Positions 43,992 to 57,244 are shown, counted from the first letter of the stretch. The stretch is 64,000 nucleotides of DNA from Blastomussa wellsi (GCA_947652115.1 OX393567.1:18547063-18611062), one strand, 5' to 3'. Numbers and translations are program-made. The notes: generated by a model not told the origin, from the letters alone.

Positions 43992-44289
43992 CAGCAACTT
44001 CTAATTGTTTTTCATTTGGTAATATAATATACGAGGACAAACTATTTATTGGGGGGGGGGGGGGGGGGCACTCCCCTGTTAAAATGACGAGGGTGTTCGT
44101 CGTATCTTATGGGGGGATTTGTGGAACCAAATTTATTGCAAGGCTAGTAGTTAATGTTTAACTGATAAAAGTAAAAATGGATAATGACATATAAGGCTAC
44201 AACTTAAGATAAATGTATACAAAACTACAGTTTTATACATTAATTGCTATTGTATATATCTATATTCAAATTTTAGAGCCGTTTATTTT

Positions 44290-44400
44290 CCGTACGGGTC
44301 CTGAAGAAGACTAGCTCTGCTAGTTGAAATATTGGCCAATAAATTTTGCCCTTTTGCATATAGTACCAGCCTTGGAATCAGTTTGGTTTTACAACACTTA
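44290..44400 (+). repeat. Retroelement terminus with CTGAAGAAG-hairpin-GAAATAT motif
   Basis: CTGAAGAAGACTAGCTCTGC then TAGTTGAAATATTGG folds into a six-base-pair ACTAGC/GCTAGT stem between CTGAAGA and GAAA boxes, the layout of hammerhead-ribozyme cores. Followed by CAATAAATTTTGCC. Confidence 0.45.
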
Positions 44401-44773
44401 GAGTGACGTCTGGTACGAGCATTTCTTTATCAAGAGATCCGGCAATAACAAGCCAACTAGTTTCATTCTTGGTTGCGTTGTCTCCTTGGGATTTGTGGAT
44501 TGGTAATTGGTAGGGTGCCAAAATCTTAATATTACTAGGCACTAGAGTTGCACTAGAGTTTGTTGTGCAAATAATATATGTTTTTGATTTACAATAACTT
44601 CTGCCAAAAAGTATGATCTTTATGTTAGATTTTCCTCTTTTCCAAGGATAGTACATTGTTCTTGTCTGGTGTTCTAACAAATCTTATACCAATCTTAGTC
44701 GGCCACTAACTGATACTAATTTAGCAACCACTTGACTAGGAACCATGAGTAAGCTATGTGTTAATTAGCAATT

Positions 44774-44881
44774 ATTGAATGAGGCTGAGTAGGATATGAA
44801 GAATTCTGCAGGTCGAGGTCAGGAGGGTGTTATCCACCGAGATCTGCAGAATTCTTCATATCCTACGAAAGCCGAATTCAA
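44774..44881. repeat. Short MITE with ATTGAATGAGGC ends
   Basis: AGGATATGAAGAATTCTGCA and its complement TGCAGAATTCTTCATATCCT form long arms; the outer ends ATTGAATGAGGCT and AGCCGAATTCAAT are also inverted. Confidence 0.75.
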
Positions 44882-45454
44882 TATTTGCTTTATTATTCAT
44901 TCAAAATATTAACTGGGTAATATTTTCTTCGTTCAAACTTGTAAACCTACTCGCAGCCATTTTGCTCTTTGGTTTTCTTCTCACCAAAAAATTACACAAC
45001 CTTGTCCCCAGGTTTTCTCGGTAAAGGGTTCAATAATCTGCAGCGGGCTGCACTTTTGACGTGATCGGTTGAATATGACAAAATTCTTTCCAAATTTGGT
45101 CAACTGCAGCTGATTATGGAGAATTATGCGTGCGGTTTTAACCAATCAGAAACGGGGAAATATTTTGAATGAATAATAATATTTAGTATATACACAGTCA
45201 ATGATCTTGGTGTTTTAAGCAATCTGATTGGTTCGCTATCTCTGGCTAATGAGCATTATTCACCCCCTACCGAGTGAATAATGCGTAAGCCAAACAAAAA
45301 CAAAATGGCGGGTGTAAACTCGCTTTTCGCCAGTGTTTCGGAGGTCAATTAAATCGATTTTTCAATGGTTTCCTTCTGAAAATGTTGTTGAGATCACTTC
45401 CTGTGTAAATATTCTGCCACTATTCACCTCGATTTCAAAGAATAATTGTTAAGT

Positions 45455-45720
45455 GTTAATTAAAGGGGCACTGTCATGCCTGATAAAAGAAATTTGTATG
45501 TTCTAATTTACATATTATTGCCGGTGCCAAATACCACCAAATACACGAATAAACTTGATAAAAAGATTCCACAGAACAAGAAAAAACAGGTATTTTGGGG
45601 AGGTAGTACAGGATTACAAGGATGTAAGTGGATTGCAATTCATCAACATTGATTCCTGCAGAAATCAAAGCTGAAATTCTGGTGAAATTTTGAATCTTTT
45701 AATAGTTATTTTTTCTCCTT
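45455..45720. repeat. Fragment of an AAAGGGGCACTGTCATGCC repeat
   Basis: The start TTAAAGGGGCACTGTCATGC resembles the ends of the MITEs at 15896 and 20508. No matching right end was found. The minus-strand open frame here is probably part of the repeat. Confidence 0.35.
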
Positions 45721-45792
45721 AGTTGATATTTCTTTGCTTTCACCACTTTTAGCATTTTCCTCCTTCTATTGCAAGACAATAAAGTACGGACA

Positions 45793-45885
45793 ATAGACCA
45801 CAAGTTACTATGGTTTATAGGCTGATAAACCACGCGGGATGTTGGTAGAACACGAGAAGAATTTGTAAATCACAAGCAATGTAGG
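45793..45885. repeat. Truncated MITE end (family of 29283-29478)
   Basis: CAATAGACCACAAGTTACTA, TGGTTTATAGGCTGATAAAC and ATGTTGGTAGAACACG match the left half of the 29283 copy; the right half is missing. Confidence 0.65.
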
Positions 45886-47078
45886 CGGGAAAATCAGGGA
45901 GCGCGGGGGTTGATGGTCGGTCCAACAACGCTAAGCGAACCTCGCACTATCAATCCCATAACACAAAGCGTATCGCTCGAGACTGACGAGCGACCTATGG
46001 GGACGGGGCAGGTGCCTCGTCCCCAGGGGTCTTCCCTGGTCGTACTGAGTGCGCTTTGCGTTTTGGGATTGATTTTGCGGCGCCTGGGGACGAGAAAGGG
46101 GCAGGTTTGTGTGTAATACGTCCACACACACACCCCAGTAATATGAAAGAGATGGCTGTATCAAACGAACTTCGTTTCACCTCCTCCGCATTTCTTTCTC
46201 ATGAACACCAAAAATTTCTACATTTTAACACGCACAAATTGATATCAAATTGGAGTTTGTTCTCACTTGAACGCTTAAATGTGTCCTTTCCAATATTTGT
46301 CCTTGCCTGTTCCAGGCGTTCTGTTAGTGGGAAACAGTTCGAAGGAAACCGGCGAGCGAAAAAATAGGGAAGGGAGATATGGGGGGAGAGAAAACGAGAG
46401 AACGCCTGTGGGCTTTTTTTTTACAAAAGCTCTTTCCGCCCACTTTTGACCTCTGACAGCGAGGCGGCCGCCACAGACGTACACAACTCTTGTTTTTTTG
46501 GTCGAAGCTCTCCTATTCTAAAATTTCCGATTCTTCTGATTGGTCGGATAAACAGAATGGGGGCTTTGATTGGTTAGAGCAAGTTTCACTTTTTTAACCA
46601 GAATTTTTGTCGCAGTGGAGGGGGGGGGGGGAGTGTCTACTTTAGCACAAAACTGAAAACTGCAAAGCCTAAAATAGTTTATTTTCAATTCGTTTCAAAA
46701 CAAAGGACAAAACAAGAAAGAAAGCAAAGAGACAAATAACGGGACAAGACCAAGAACAATTTCCAAAGGGATTCTTTTATAACAACATGCAAACAAAAAT
46801 GCCAAAACAGCAACCAATATTATTGTACAAAACCTGAGAGCGCACGTATCCATCTTTCAATAAAATAAAGTAGGTGTGTATAGTCAGATTGCGATCGTTT
46901 CCTCCACTGTCGAAGCAGCACGTACTTAGTGTCTATCGTCTTATGGAGGACACAGTCATTAGAGCGGTTGGTGTGGAGTCCCATAAGATTCAACTCTCGT
47001 GATTCAGTTTTGCAGTAACCGCCAGACACAGTCCTCTGCTTTACGCCGTTGAAGTGTCATCCCCGGTTCGGAGACGAT

Positions 47079-50000
47079 TTATTTCAGCGTGATAGTGCAT
47101 GGGTCACTGAATGGTCCAAGGCGTCCCAATTCGTCCGTCGCCCGCACTGCGAAATGATACTTATTGCCTGGTAAAAACTGAGTTAGAGTGCAGGCCATAG
47201 GAAGAGGCAACGCTTTGACGACTCCGATCTTTTTCCATTGGTGAGGGTTTTCCGTTGTGCCTCCGTCCTGTAGCGCAAACAACTGGTAGTTCATGACTGG
47301 TGCGTGCCTCTCCTCCAGAGGCATGTTCCACGACAAAACGATCCCACTCGTCACCACAGCTATAGAGACGCTGGGTTTTGGAGGCGGTTCTTTTCCATGC
47401 ACCGTTGGCGAGGTGATAGGCGGGGGCTGCACTGCAGCCGAAGGCGCAGGCTGCGGGGGTCTTGACGGCACCTGTGTAAACCCAGGTTGAGGAACAGATT
47501 GAGCAGTGGCAACTTGTCTCGGAGGTCCCACCACCTGTTGGTAATGTACCATACCGGGTTGTTGTGGTTTGGAAGGTCCACGCGGGTTGATCGTGTGAGG
47601 AGGAGACTGCATTTGTGGTGGTGCATTTGGTCGTATCGGGACGGAATGGTGTGGTCGCGGAACGGGCTGTTGTTCTGAGCGAAGAGGCTGTTGAAGCACG
47701 TGTTGTGGTGGTGAAGCCTGAATAGGAGATTGTGGATACACCGGGGGTCTGGGGCCAGGTGAGATCTGAGGGGGACCACCCTGGGGAAGTTGGGGTCTTT
47801 GTTGAGGTCTCATCTGTGGAGCCACGGAGAATCTCGGTCCTGGCAGCCCGTTATGATAGACGTTCGGTGCACTGTAACCATACGATGGTGGTGGCTCTTG
47901 CGCAACCCGCACTGAGGTAGAACTAGACGAAGTTTGCGGATGAACTGTCACAGTAGGTAACGGTCGGCTGGATGCCGGCGCAACGCTCCTTGGGGAAGCA
48001 AGGCTGGTAACGGCCCCCTGCATTCTTATCATCGGCCTCGAAGCTTGAACAGCTGGCGGCGCTGCTGTCATTACACCATTAAACCGAGGATGAGCCGAGG
48101 AAGAGAAGTTCGGCGTTGGAGCAGCAACCCTGAGCACAGGTGGCTGGCTCGGTGTCGGTCTCGCCGCCGGTCCGGGGTCGTAATTGGGAACGTACGCCAC
48201 ACCTGACGCAACAGATGCCTGTGGGCGAGGTGAGATATTGGACGAATCTGGATAGCGGGGACGCAGAGGCTCCGGCTGTTGCCGCTGAGGCGCTGGACGG
48301 AAGTTCACAGAAGAGGATTGAGACACAATTTCAAGACGAGTGGGGACAGTATGACCCGGTAAGGGTGCTACAGTGGAGGTGAGCCGTGGAGTTGGTGTAG
48401 TCATAACAGTGACGCCGACAGTAGAGGACCTGGTGGCTGTTGCACTGCTTGGGGAAGACGTCGACGTTACAGTCTTCGGTCGCAGAGCGTTAAACTAGGA
48501 AATAAAACGTTCCTATTAGACCTACTAGTCAAGAACGAAGCATTTTTCACATATTTCAGGGTTTATTCACAAAGAATAACAGCAACAAGGGCAACAAAAA
48601 CGTTTTTCGACCAGGGAATTCACCACGCCCGCAGTCGCTGCAAGGCAACATGGGCCCGTCCTTTAGCAACATACTGATTCACCCGAGCTACTCGTTGAGT
48701 ACAGTAAAGAACTGAAAAATATTCATTCTCGTAGACCCGGAGACAGTTGAGGAATCCGGCAAAATCGGAGCGATGAAAGTTTTCAAAGGCTGAACGAATC
48801 CCTGGGAACCGAGTCTATTCAGACCATTTTTAACGGCTAATTGAGGAGAAATTATCCTTTGTATTATTCTGCCCAATGGACTAATTGCTACTATATCGGT
48901 CATGCTTTTCTGGTTTGTTCACCGAGTTCTGTATGAGGGGAAAAATTCATTCTAATTTACATCAGAGAGACAAAAAACTTTGGGGAAATCATTCGTGAAA
49001 AACAAAGATGAGTGCGAATCACGGTGCAGTAGCTGCATTCAACGCAACAAGACGAGTTTACGTTTTAGAAATTCTTTGTACAGATGAAACAGTTTGATTT
49101 GACTTTGCACCAGAAATTTGGGTCCGAATTTCGTCATGTTAAATGCAATTACAATGATGTGTTATAAGCGGGTTCCATAGAGGGAACTGGGAATTACACA
49201 ACGTTTCGTAACATGTCCAATATTGCTCCTTTAAAAATTGGTGAAATTTTGGAGTCGTTTACCTTCGAAACAGGCCATTTCCGAGTTCTCTTTTACCGCT
49301 GTTTGAATACGAGTCTAATTGCGAAACCATATGAAAATGAGTTTGCTTTGCATGAAAATGAACGTAATGGTAAAACACATTTTCATATGAATGGTTTCGC
49401 ACTTAGACTCGTTTTTAAACAGAAGCAAAAGAGAACTCAGAAATGGCCTATCCGTCTGACAAATACACGAATGCAATAATTCAAGACCCGAAGTCAAGTA
49501 GCCTCGCAGCTCCTATAACCTCTAAATTTCAGTGGTAGGGATAATGTTGCAGCCTTATTGTTTTAGGGCTAGGGTCCATTGTTTGTGTTGTTTGTTCTTT
49601 TGTCTCACCTGAAGGGTGGTCCCCAATCAAGTGAGACCTTGTAAGAGCTGCGAGGTGACCCGAAAGTCAAAGATGGACCTTGTCAAGTTCAGTTAAACCC
49701 TATCACGGTGGTGTACTTTTTTAGCCATTAGAAAATCCGCTTACTTACCCAGTTCGGATCTTGAGTTTGAACTGCTCGTGTTACTCTTTGCATGGCTTTT
49801 TCCTTCTCAGCATTTAAGATGTTTTTCACCGACTCCTCGACTTTCTTGGCGTACTCTTTAAGAGCTATGTTTTCCTTCTCTAGTGTAGACAATCTTTCCG
49901 TAAGTTTGTCATTCGGGCTGTCATTGCCCATTGAACGCTCGATTTGCGCCATTCTCTCTTCGATCATTTTCTTCAGCATCTACAAGACACGGAGCTTACA

Positions 50001-53000
50001 TCAAAAGGTTGCTAATGAATCGATGAATTAACGGCTCGTTGCCTATTCCAACATTTGAGGATGGTAATAGAGGGCTGTGTCACGTTTCACAAAAAATAAA
50101 ATTCTCCATTCACGTTTCACGCAAATTCAGGAAAAAAAGGTGTTAAATAGGCCATTTCCGAGTTCCCTTTTCCCTCAGTTTCAAAGAGTCTAAGTGCGAA
50201 ACTATTCATATGAAAATAAACTTGTTTTGCATGAGAACGAAGATGCAGGTAAAACACATTTTCATATGAATGGTTTCGCACTTAGACTCGTTTTGACGCT
50301 AAGGCAAAAGAGAACTCGGAAATGGCCTATTACCTATCGGGTTACTCAGGTGACCTGGGGCCCAGAGCGATCAGTCACGATCACGTATTGACCACGCAAC
50401 TCACCATATGTGGTTCTGTTTTCAAACGCTTACTGGTTAATTTTTGGAAGGAAGAAAGCCTCAGATATAATGCTGGATAAAGTGTCGAAAGGAGTATCGT
50501 TTATAACTAAAACACAAAAGCCTCAGGCAAGAACAAAGTGAAGGATAACAATAAAGAACTGAAGGAGAGCTTACTTGTCGGAATTCATCTGAATTAAAGT
50601 TGAGTTCCCTGCTAGTACTCTCTACAGCGTTCACCGTGGGAGCCACGTCCGAAAAGGCGGGTGAATTTCGACCCACATGATCCTTATTCACTGCCAACGG
50701 GTTGACTTCGCCATTTACGTGGGCAGCAATAGCAGTTGAAACTACAGGACGCGTTTGATCGCCTTCTTCCAAAACTTCAACGGAGGAAAAGTCGTGGTCT
50801 GAAGTCCTGGCGTCTGAACAGACTCCATTGGAAAGCGTTTTATTTGAAGATTCTTCAAATCGCTCCACAAGTCTACTGCACGCCTTTTGGCGATCATTAG
50901 AGTTCTGTTCAGCAGTTTCATTGGCACCATTTCCCGCCGGATTCATCTCGTTTGGTTTACTAGACCGCGGGGGCGTGGACAACACATTGAAATCTATTGG
51001 TTGAGGTGAATGAGCCGGTGATGAGCCAGCGGATGATACAATAAAGCCAGGACTATGTGCATCCTTCGAAGAGTTTTTGTCTGGGCTAACTTCCTTCTTG
51101 TCTTCTACGCTAAGCGGTAATTTGCTGCCGTTAGGTTTGGGTGCAGGCAGAAGGTTTTTCTTTGTAAGTTGACGAAGTCGCTCCACCACGGACGCTTTGA
51201 TGTGTAAATGGGACTGGGCCCGACTGGGTGCTACATTTCTTCCATCTTCTCCCGACCTGGTTTCCACAGATGGCTCTCCGTTAGTCACGTGGTTTTCCGC
51301 TAAAGCAAAGCAGTAAATGAAAACGTTCAATCAGAGGTCGTGAAATGAAACTGCGTTTGATCTATATTTACCAGTAAAACTACTCAAGCCACTAGTTTCT
51401 CATACATCCGAAAATCGATAACCGAAAAGTCACAAGCATTTGCTTCTGTATATGTCAAAGCTTTGTTGTGCGGGCATACAACGAAGTCACAGAGTCACCA
51501 GCTTCCACTTGGCTTGATAGCTCACCACGTGCTACAGTTGCGTGCACCTCATCAACAACATGTGCCATGTAAAGAAATGTTCTTGTAAAAATGTAAATGT
51601 TTATAGTGGTCACGCACTTAGCTATGCACAGTAGCTCTCAAACTGCGACTCAAACTGAAGCGAAACAAAATATTTCAAATAATAAACATAACAAGCTTAA
51701 CCAGTTACATAGGCTACACTGTGTTCACCAATGTGTTTTTTTCCGCCGGGAACATGTTTACATCTGTAGCCAAGTACGAACTTTACTCTGATTGGATAGT
51801 GTAACTGCTATGTAAATAGTTAATCCCTGAGGGTCAAAATTTTAGCAGAAAATTTGCCACAATATTTACATTACAACTTAACACGACAAGGAATATCTTT
51901 GTATTTTCCTTCAAACTAATACAAACTCGTTGGTGTTTGAAAAGGACTACGATTAACTGGTACGACGAGATTTATTTCGAAGACGGCGAAAAAATTCTTG
52001 ATTGATGCGTTCTACTGGGACACGTATAACTGGTGTTGAAATTCTCTGTTTTGTTTAATATTCAACTTTTCAGTCAGCCATTTTATTTGATAAACAGTCA
52101 CTCGATATCCCCCGCAGGCCGGGTATAATATTTTTCAAACTGCGGTTTAGAAGTAGTCCAATATTACATTAAACAGATCGATAATTCAAATAAATTGCAA
52201 AGGAATATTAAAATTACAGTGCAGTGTAATTCAAAGGCATTACAAAATGCACTCGTCAAGTCAATCATGATAGGCTGTTTGCGGAAAATGCAAATTGTAA
52301 GAGCTGTCTAATATCTTCAAAACCAACCACGGACTGTCTAAAGATAATGCAAATTTTAAGAGATGTCTAAGAGCTTCTAAACCAACAATGTTCTCCCGTG
52401 GGTTTGAAAAGTGTACAAAATAACCTCAGGCAAAATTACTCCTTATGTTCATCTTGATCTTTTGTGGCGCTGCCACAAAATGTCCTCGAGTTTATCCGCA
52501 CCGGCTGTGTTGGACAATTCAATGCAGGCAGGCGCTATGCTTGGATGTAACATCAAGAACTTCGAAGAATGGTGTTGATTATGAAGAAGCAAATGTAGGC
52601 AGCTACGATATCTGAACAATTTCACGGAGAAAAGAAGAAAAAGGACAAAGCAATCGGCTGCTTTTGCGCTTAGTTAGGGACCCAGAGGTCTTTTTCTGCA
52701 GTGCTCTCAGTCACTAACACCCTACAAGACCAGGAGATCGCCAATTTTGCGTCAAGATATACCTCTTCTCAGATCTCAAAACGGAGTTCAAACTAGAGTT
52801 CGGCCAATTCATCCACAAAAATGCGTCAAATGTTTCAAAATTTCCTACCAAAACTGGCCAAAGTAAGAGAAGTGTCCTTCGTATCTGGGAGACTTCGTGA
52901 CTCATACGGGAGATCGGGAGATTCATTTTGTACCACCCGGATAAACCGGGAGAATTGCCATGAGCGCCTTTTACCAGAGAATGGACATTTTGTAAGCAAT

Positions 53001-53989
53001 AGAGCATCAAAACATATAGTTGTTATACCACTAAGACCATGAGACCAAGTTGAACTGACAATGTTGCAACACTTACTTGAAGGAGTACCTTCAACTTCAA
53101 GTTTCCTAAAAATAAAAAGTAACTTACGGTAAGTCAATGATTTTTAACCAAGAAGGCCGGGACGAAAACGGATAAACTCAGTAGCGACGATATTTACAGT
53201 TTAGGATACAGTTACCCGTTTCCAATTTCTTACCGTTTTTTTCTTGGTGCTTCTAAATCCTCCATAACTCCATTAGTTCCCAGAATAGAATACGCTTGTG
53301 TCTAAGAGGAATCACTGTACAGAAAACGGATAACAGATCAGTTTTGTAGAGGAATCATGTATGGATATTTGATGGTTTGGAGGACCACTCATTTGGCATT
53401 TTACGGCGGCTTGGCCTAATTTTCCAGCGGTCGTATAAATATACCATTTCCAAACGACTGCTTTAACAGAGACAAAGATTCATTCCTACATTGCTGAAAT
53501 GTTGTGCTACTTGTTGCTTAAAGGATTGCTACACCTGCAAGCGAGATAATCTGTTCAATTAATTTTATTTCTATAAACAAGGTAAAAGTAATCACTTTTC
53601 ACTTTTTTATGTATAGCAAAGCAATGCACATGTAACAGAAATTATGCTTGAATCATAACTATACAAGAGCGTTAAAAATTTAATTCATATGCAAAGCAAG
53701 ACCATATCACACAACAGGACAGATTTATGAAAATCTCAAGTGTTACGTCACGTCAGTAAAGTTATATTCAACAAATATTTTCATCTAAGTGGTTTTATTT
53801 TGAGTTTCATAGCGTGATACATGCACGGCATAATGGTAAGCACATTATAAGACATGTTTTGTTTATATCAGAAGGAGACCGTGTCAGAGTAACTAAGAAA
53901 CAGCAAATGCTGACTTGTATACAATTACCTGTTCTTAACTCAGCCGTCAGATTCGCTACAGCTAACCGGCATTTCCACTCATTTGACAT
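47079..53989 (-). CDS. ATF7IP: ATF7IP-like (MCAF) chromatin protein
   Basis: In animals ATF7IP partners SETDB1 and MBD1 in H3K9 methylation and gene silencing. Exons, from the start: 53989-53929 (tentative first exon, MSNEWKCRLAVANLTAELRT), 51299-50575, 49979-49749, 48494-47079. Phases 1, 0, 0 agree and give 810 residues. Exon 2 is disordered and rich in Ser, Pro and acidic residues. Exon 3 is a coiled coil of about 77 residues (MLKKMIEERMAQIERSM...LEKENIALKEYAKKVEE), in the place of the SETDB1-binding coiled coil. Exon 4 begins with about 350 residues of Pro/Gln/Ser-rich sequence and ends in a fibronectin type III domain (GIVLSWNMPLEE, VVKALPLPMACTLTQFLPG, RATDELGRLGPFSDP), the MBD1-binding region of human ATF7IP. 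It is shorter than the human protein (about 1270), so an exon may be missing upstream. The 5' exon is the weakest part. Confidence 0.85.
49267..49460. repeat. MITE with AGGCCATTTCCGAGTTC ends, copy 1 (ATF7IP intron)
   Basis: AGGCCATTTCCGAGTTCTCT and AGAGAACTCAGAAATGGCCT are inverted ends; the inner words GAAACCATATGAAAATGAG and TTTTCATATGAATGGTTTCG are also inverted. It lies between exons 4 and 3. Confidence 0.8.
50149..50332. repeat. MITE with AGGCCATTTCCGAGTTC ends, copy 2 (ATF7IP intron)
   Basis: The same family and orientation as 49267-49460, with TAGGCCATTTCCGAGTTCCC and GAACTCGGAAATGGCCTATT as ends. It lies in the next intron, between exons 3 and 2. Confidence 0.8.
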
Positions 53990-56900
53990 TTGCTCGTTCA
54001 ACGGGTACCGAACGCAAGAGTGTAATGTGATTCACGCAATGTCAATGAAAATAAGACCTTCCAATCCAACCACTTTGAAATATACGTCTTCCAGTTCATC
54101 TCCGCGAATATAAATATACACGCCGCTTTTTCGGCTGCTGGTTGGTTTGTTCACTGGGCCGGAAAAACCAATGAGTTATTCATTCACGAGGAGTGAGATT
54201 CCCAAGGGATCATTTACATCACACAAGCGCCCTTCGACCTGCGAAACAAATATGGCGGCCGGCGAAGTGTCGCGTGATTCAACGAGACATTTGATCGAAA
54301 AGCGGTACTTCTGTGACCCACACCGACTTATAATCTACCTTTTTGGTTTCGTATCGAGTAAAGGGCAATAATTTCATTCATAAAGAATTCTAAAACACGG
54401 CAGAGCGAGTAAAAATACCGAGATATTTTTTGGTATACTTTAGTCCGCACCACTTGGCTGGCTTTCGAGCGAAAGTTATTGTAAATATGCAAATGAAAGC
54501 CGGGCAGCCTTCCCCGTATTTAGTCAACGGAAGACCATGTTGCTTAAAATGGACATAATTAAGACGTATAGATTTATCTGACTTCAACTGCAAAGCCACC
54601 TTTCTAAACTAAAACAAGCCACACTTTCAAAACACATCAACAAAGTCTTAGACTAAAACATTCATTGTTGTCATCACACACTTTGCGTAAAACTACACCA
54701 GCATTTATAAACATAAATTGGACACGAGGTTACTGCACAGTGAAACACTCGAACTTTCTGGATTTACTTACCTTTTTGTTAAAACAAACAAGAACGTTGA
54801 ATAGATGTTACACTTTTAAAAATCTACGCACATCTAACTGTCGATATGTGAAGCGATATAAAGGTGTTGCAGAGACCCGAATCGATGAATTGTGAATCCC
54901 AGAGGTTTGGTAATTGTTCAAACTCCGAATAAAATATTTTCCCTCTTAAGCAGAGGTTTCCACAAGTAAGGTTTCACGCAATATTCATACATTGGGCTAC
55001 CCAGTTTGAGAAGCTCGAGGCGAGAAGTCGTGGCGCAGTTCGCATGCGCCAGATGAATGCTAAAAATAGATTGGGTGGGTACGGGTCACGTGACTAGCCA
55101 ACTGAGCCAATCGGAATTCAACTCTTGGTTTTCACTTGTCTTCTTGAGCCAATCATTTGACAGCAGGCAGGAGGTTCAAGGTCAACACAAAATAATCCCG
55201 AGACGCTAGCTAGAACTGTTAAACTACAGTTTTAATACTACTCCTGGATTTAATTCAGCGTGTTTTCTGATTGTTTAAATATCTGGCATTTACTTTTTAA
55301 AAAACAGTTACAAAAACTATTTAAATTCTTGCATGTAAAACAGTGTTAGTGATATGAAAGTACCGCATGTAAGTCTTCAAGTGCTCGTCGTCTTGACGAA
55401 AACATATCTCGCAAAAAATGTTGGACAGACTGGTGATTGAAAATTTTCTGATCACGAATAAAATGAAAATAGTGGAAGATCCGGTAATATTGCAGAAATA
55501 TCATTAGACTGTAAACGATATCGTTAATCCAGAAAAAGTCCAGGTTTTCCAATGAATCAAAACCATGAGTTGGTTGCTCTCAGAAATTCTCCAAGCAGCA
55601 GACAGACGCCAATCCACTCATCCAACGGCTATTACGAGAAGATGATCCACGAAAACGAGCCGCAAACGTCGACAGATAGATACATTTCGACTGCATCTTT
55701 ATTGTTTATCGTTTTTATTTCTTAGTTTATTCATGGACCGAGTATCTCTAGCATAGTGCTTAGGCGCTTTTGGATGTCTCAATATCCATTCTTCATTTTG
55801 AAATTTAGATGTATTTGTCCTGAAGAAAAAAGTAATAATGGATAAAAAACTGTTAATTGTATCACGAACGCCACGGGCTATTTTGGAAATAAAAGTAATA
55901 AGTCACATCGAGTCTGAGAGATCATGAAAACAGTTAATTAATTTTGTTCAACTTCCTCATATAATGCGCTAAGCCGGCCGCTGTGGTCAGATATCTGTGA
56001 CGTGGCCTGCAGAGATCTGTCATTTCTGTCGGTTGCTGAAACAAAGAATGTGATAAAGGTCAATTATTTCCCTTAAACTGACATATTTCCTCAAACGGAA
56101 ATTGTCGAATTGCTTTATTTGTTCTAAGAATGAGCTCTTATCGACTGATATCTAGCTTCATAACATAACAAGGTCTATCGATCGTATTGGGCTACTGGTA
56201 TAACAGCCAAATGACAAGGAAGTAAGAACTCTCATACTGAACTATGTGCACATTAGCGACCGGCGAGAAATGACGTCAAAACGTGTGTGTTTAACTACGC
56301 AAAAGGAATTCAGACGTTATAACAGTATAAAATTCTACCGGGCTAAACGTTTGGTCGCTAACAAATAGACGTGAGCTTGTTGTGGTACGTCCTTTAATCG
56401 ACCACGTCACATTTTGGGCAGCTAACGAGGCCGCCGCGGTGATGAAGAAATAAGTGGCGATTAGAGGACGTACCACAACAAGCTCACGTCTATTTGTTAA
56501 TGTTACCATAACTGCAGAAATTCTCGCGCGCTCATTGGCTAATGTTCGCGGTCGAAAAATTCATCGAATCACAAAAAAGCGAATGCCTGAGTTCGAGGTT
56601 GCACGCGCCTTGAAAACTTTCAAAAATAGCTTCAATCGCTCAAACTGTTTACAGTCTTTGGTGCTGCTGTAATCATTTTGGCTTTGTTTTGTTATGGTAA
56701 AATATGATTTTCAGGGGTGATTTTTGATAGTGGAATGTTTGGTGACTTTGCGTCTGAGGTTCAGGGTCAAGTTCAAGTTTATTGCACACTGTTTACAGAA
56801 ACCTAAACTTAAGACACTATGCAATCATTACAGAAAAATAAAAAGTACACTCAGATAGAAATTAAATAGTCGAGACAATAATTAATAGTGCAGAGTGACC

Positions 56901-57200
56901 AAAGTAGCCAATGAGCTTTCGAGTTGGTCACGGTTATGTGAACATAAGCTGACGTTGGCCGAATGTTAAGTATGGTTTGAATCATATTAATGACATCAAT
57001 CGTAAGAGAGGAAGGATATACATAAATGCGAGGCTTGAGAAGAATAGTTGGTAAAAATTTGCTCATTGCGCAAGCCGTGATCAAACAGACGGAACACAAG
57101 CTCTAAAGTATTAAAATGAAGTTAAAACTTAATCATTGCGCACACGTAACGATGTAAATACAAGCTGTTCGGCAAAGAAATCAAAAGAAAGGAAAGACAA
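53990..57200. other. Upstream region of ATF7IP, no gene recognised
   Basis: A plus-strand ATG at 54252 opens a 39-codon frame starting MAAGEVSRDSTRHLIEKRYF, divergent from ATF7IP; it could be a first exon but has no clear donor or family. A CpG-rich patch at 54230-54300 fits a promoter. A foldback MITE lies at 56357-56500. The rest is AT-rich with short, unconvincing frames. Confidence 0.4.
56357..56502. repeat. Short MITE with CTAACAAATAGACGTGAGC ends
   Basis: GCTAACAAATAGACGTGAGC and TTGTTGTGGTACGTCCT on the left are mirrored by AGGACGTACCACAACAAGCT and CACGTCTATTTGTTAA on the right, about 145 bases in all. Confidence 0.8.
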
Positions 57201-57244
57201 AATAAAGTTAAATAAAATAAAATTAAAATTAAATTTCATTTTCA

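Larger units (their letters stand above)
43992..47078. other. Convergent interval between the fibrinogen-domain gene and ATF7IP
   Basis: No gene was recognised. It holds a G-run of about 18 (44050-44068), a Penelope-type hairpin (44290-44350), a foldback MITE (44774-44881), a MITE end (45793-45885), a GGGGACGAG foldback relic (45975-46100), and a G-run (46619-46632). A minus-strand AATAAA at 46678-46683 is a candidate poly(A) signal for ATF7IP. Confidence 0.45.

Noticed and set aside
54252..54371. Plus-strand frame starting MAAGEVSRDS as first exon of a divergent gene
   Set aside because: No strong donor and no recognised family; mentioned only as part of the flanking region.
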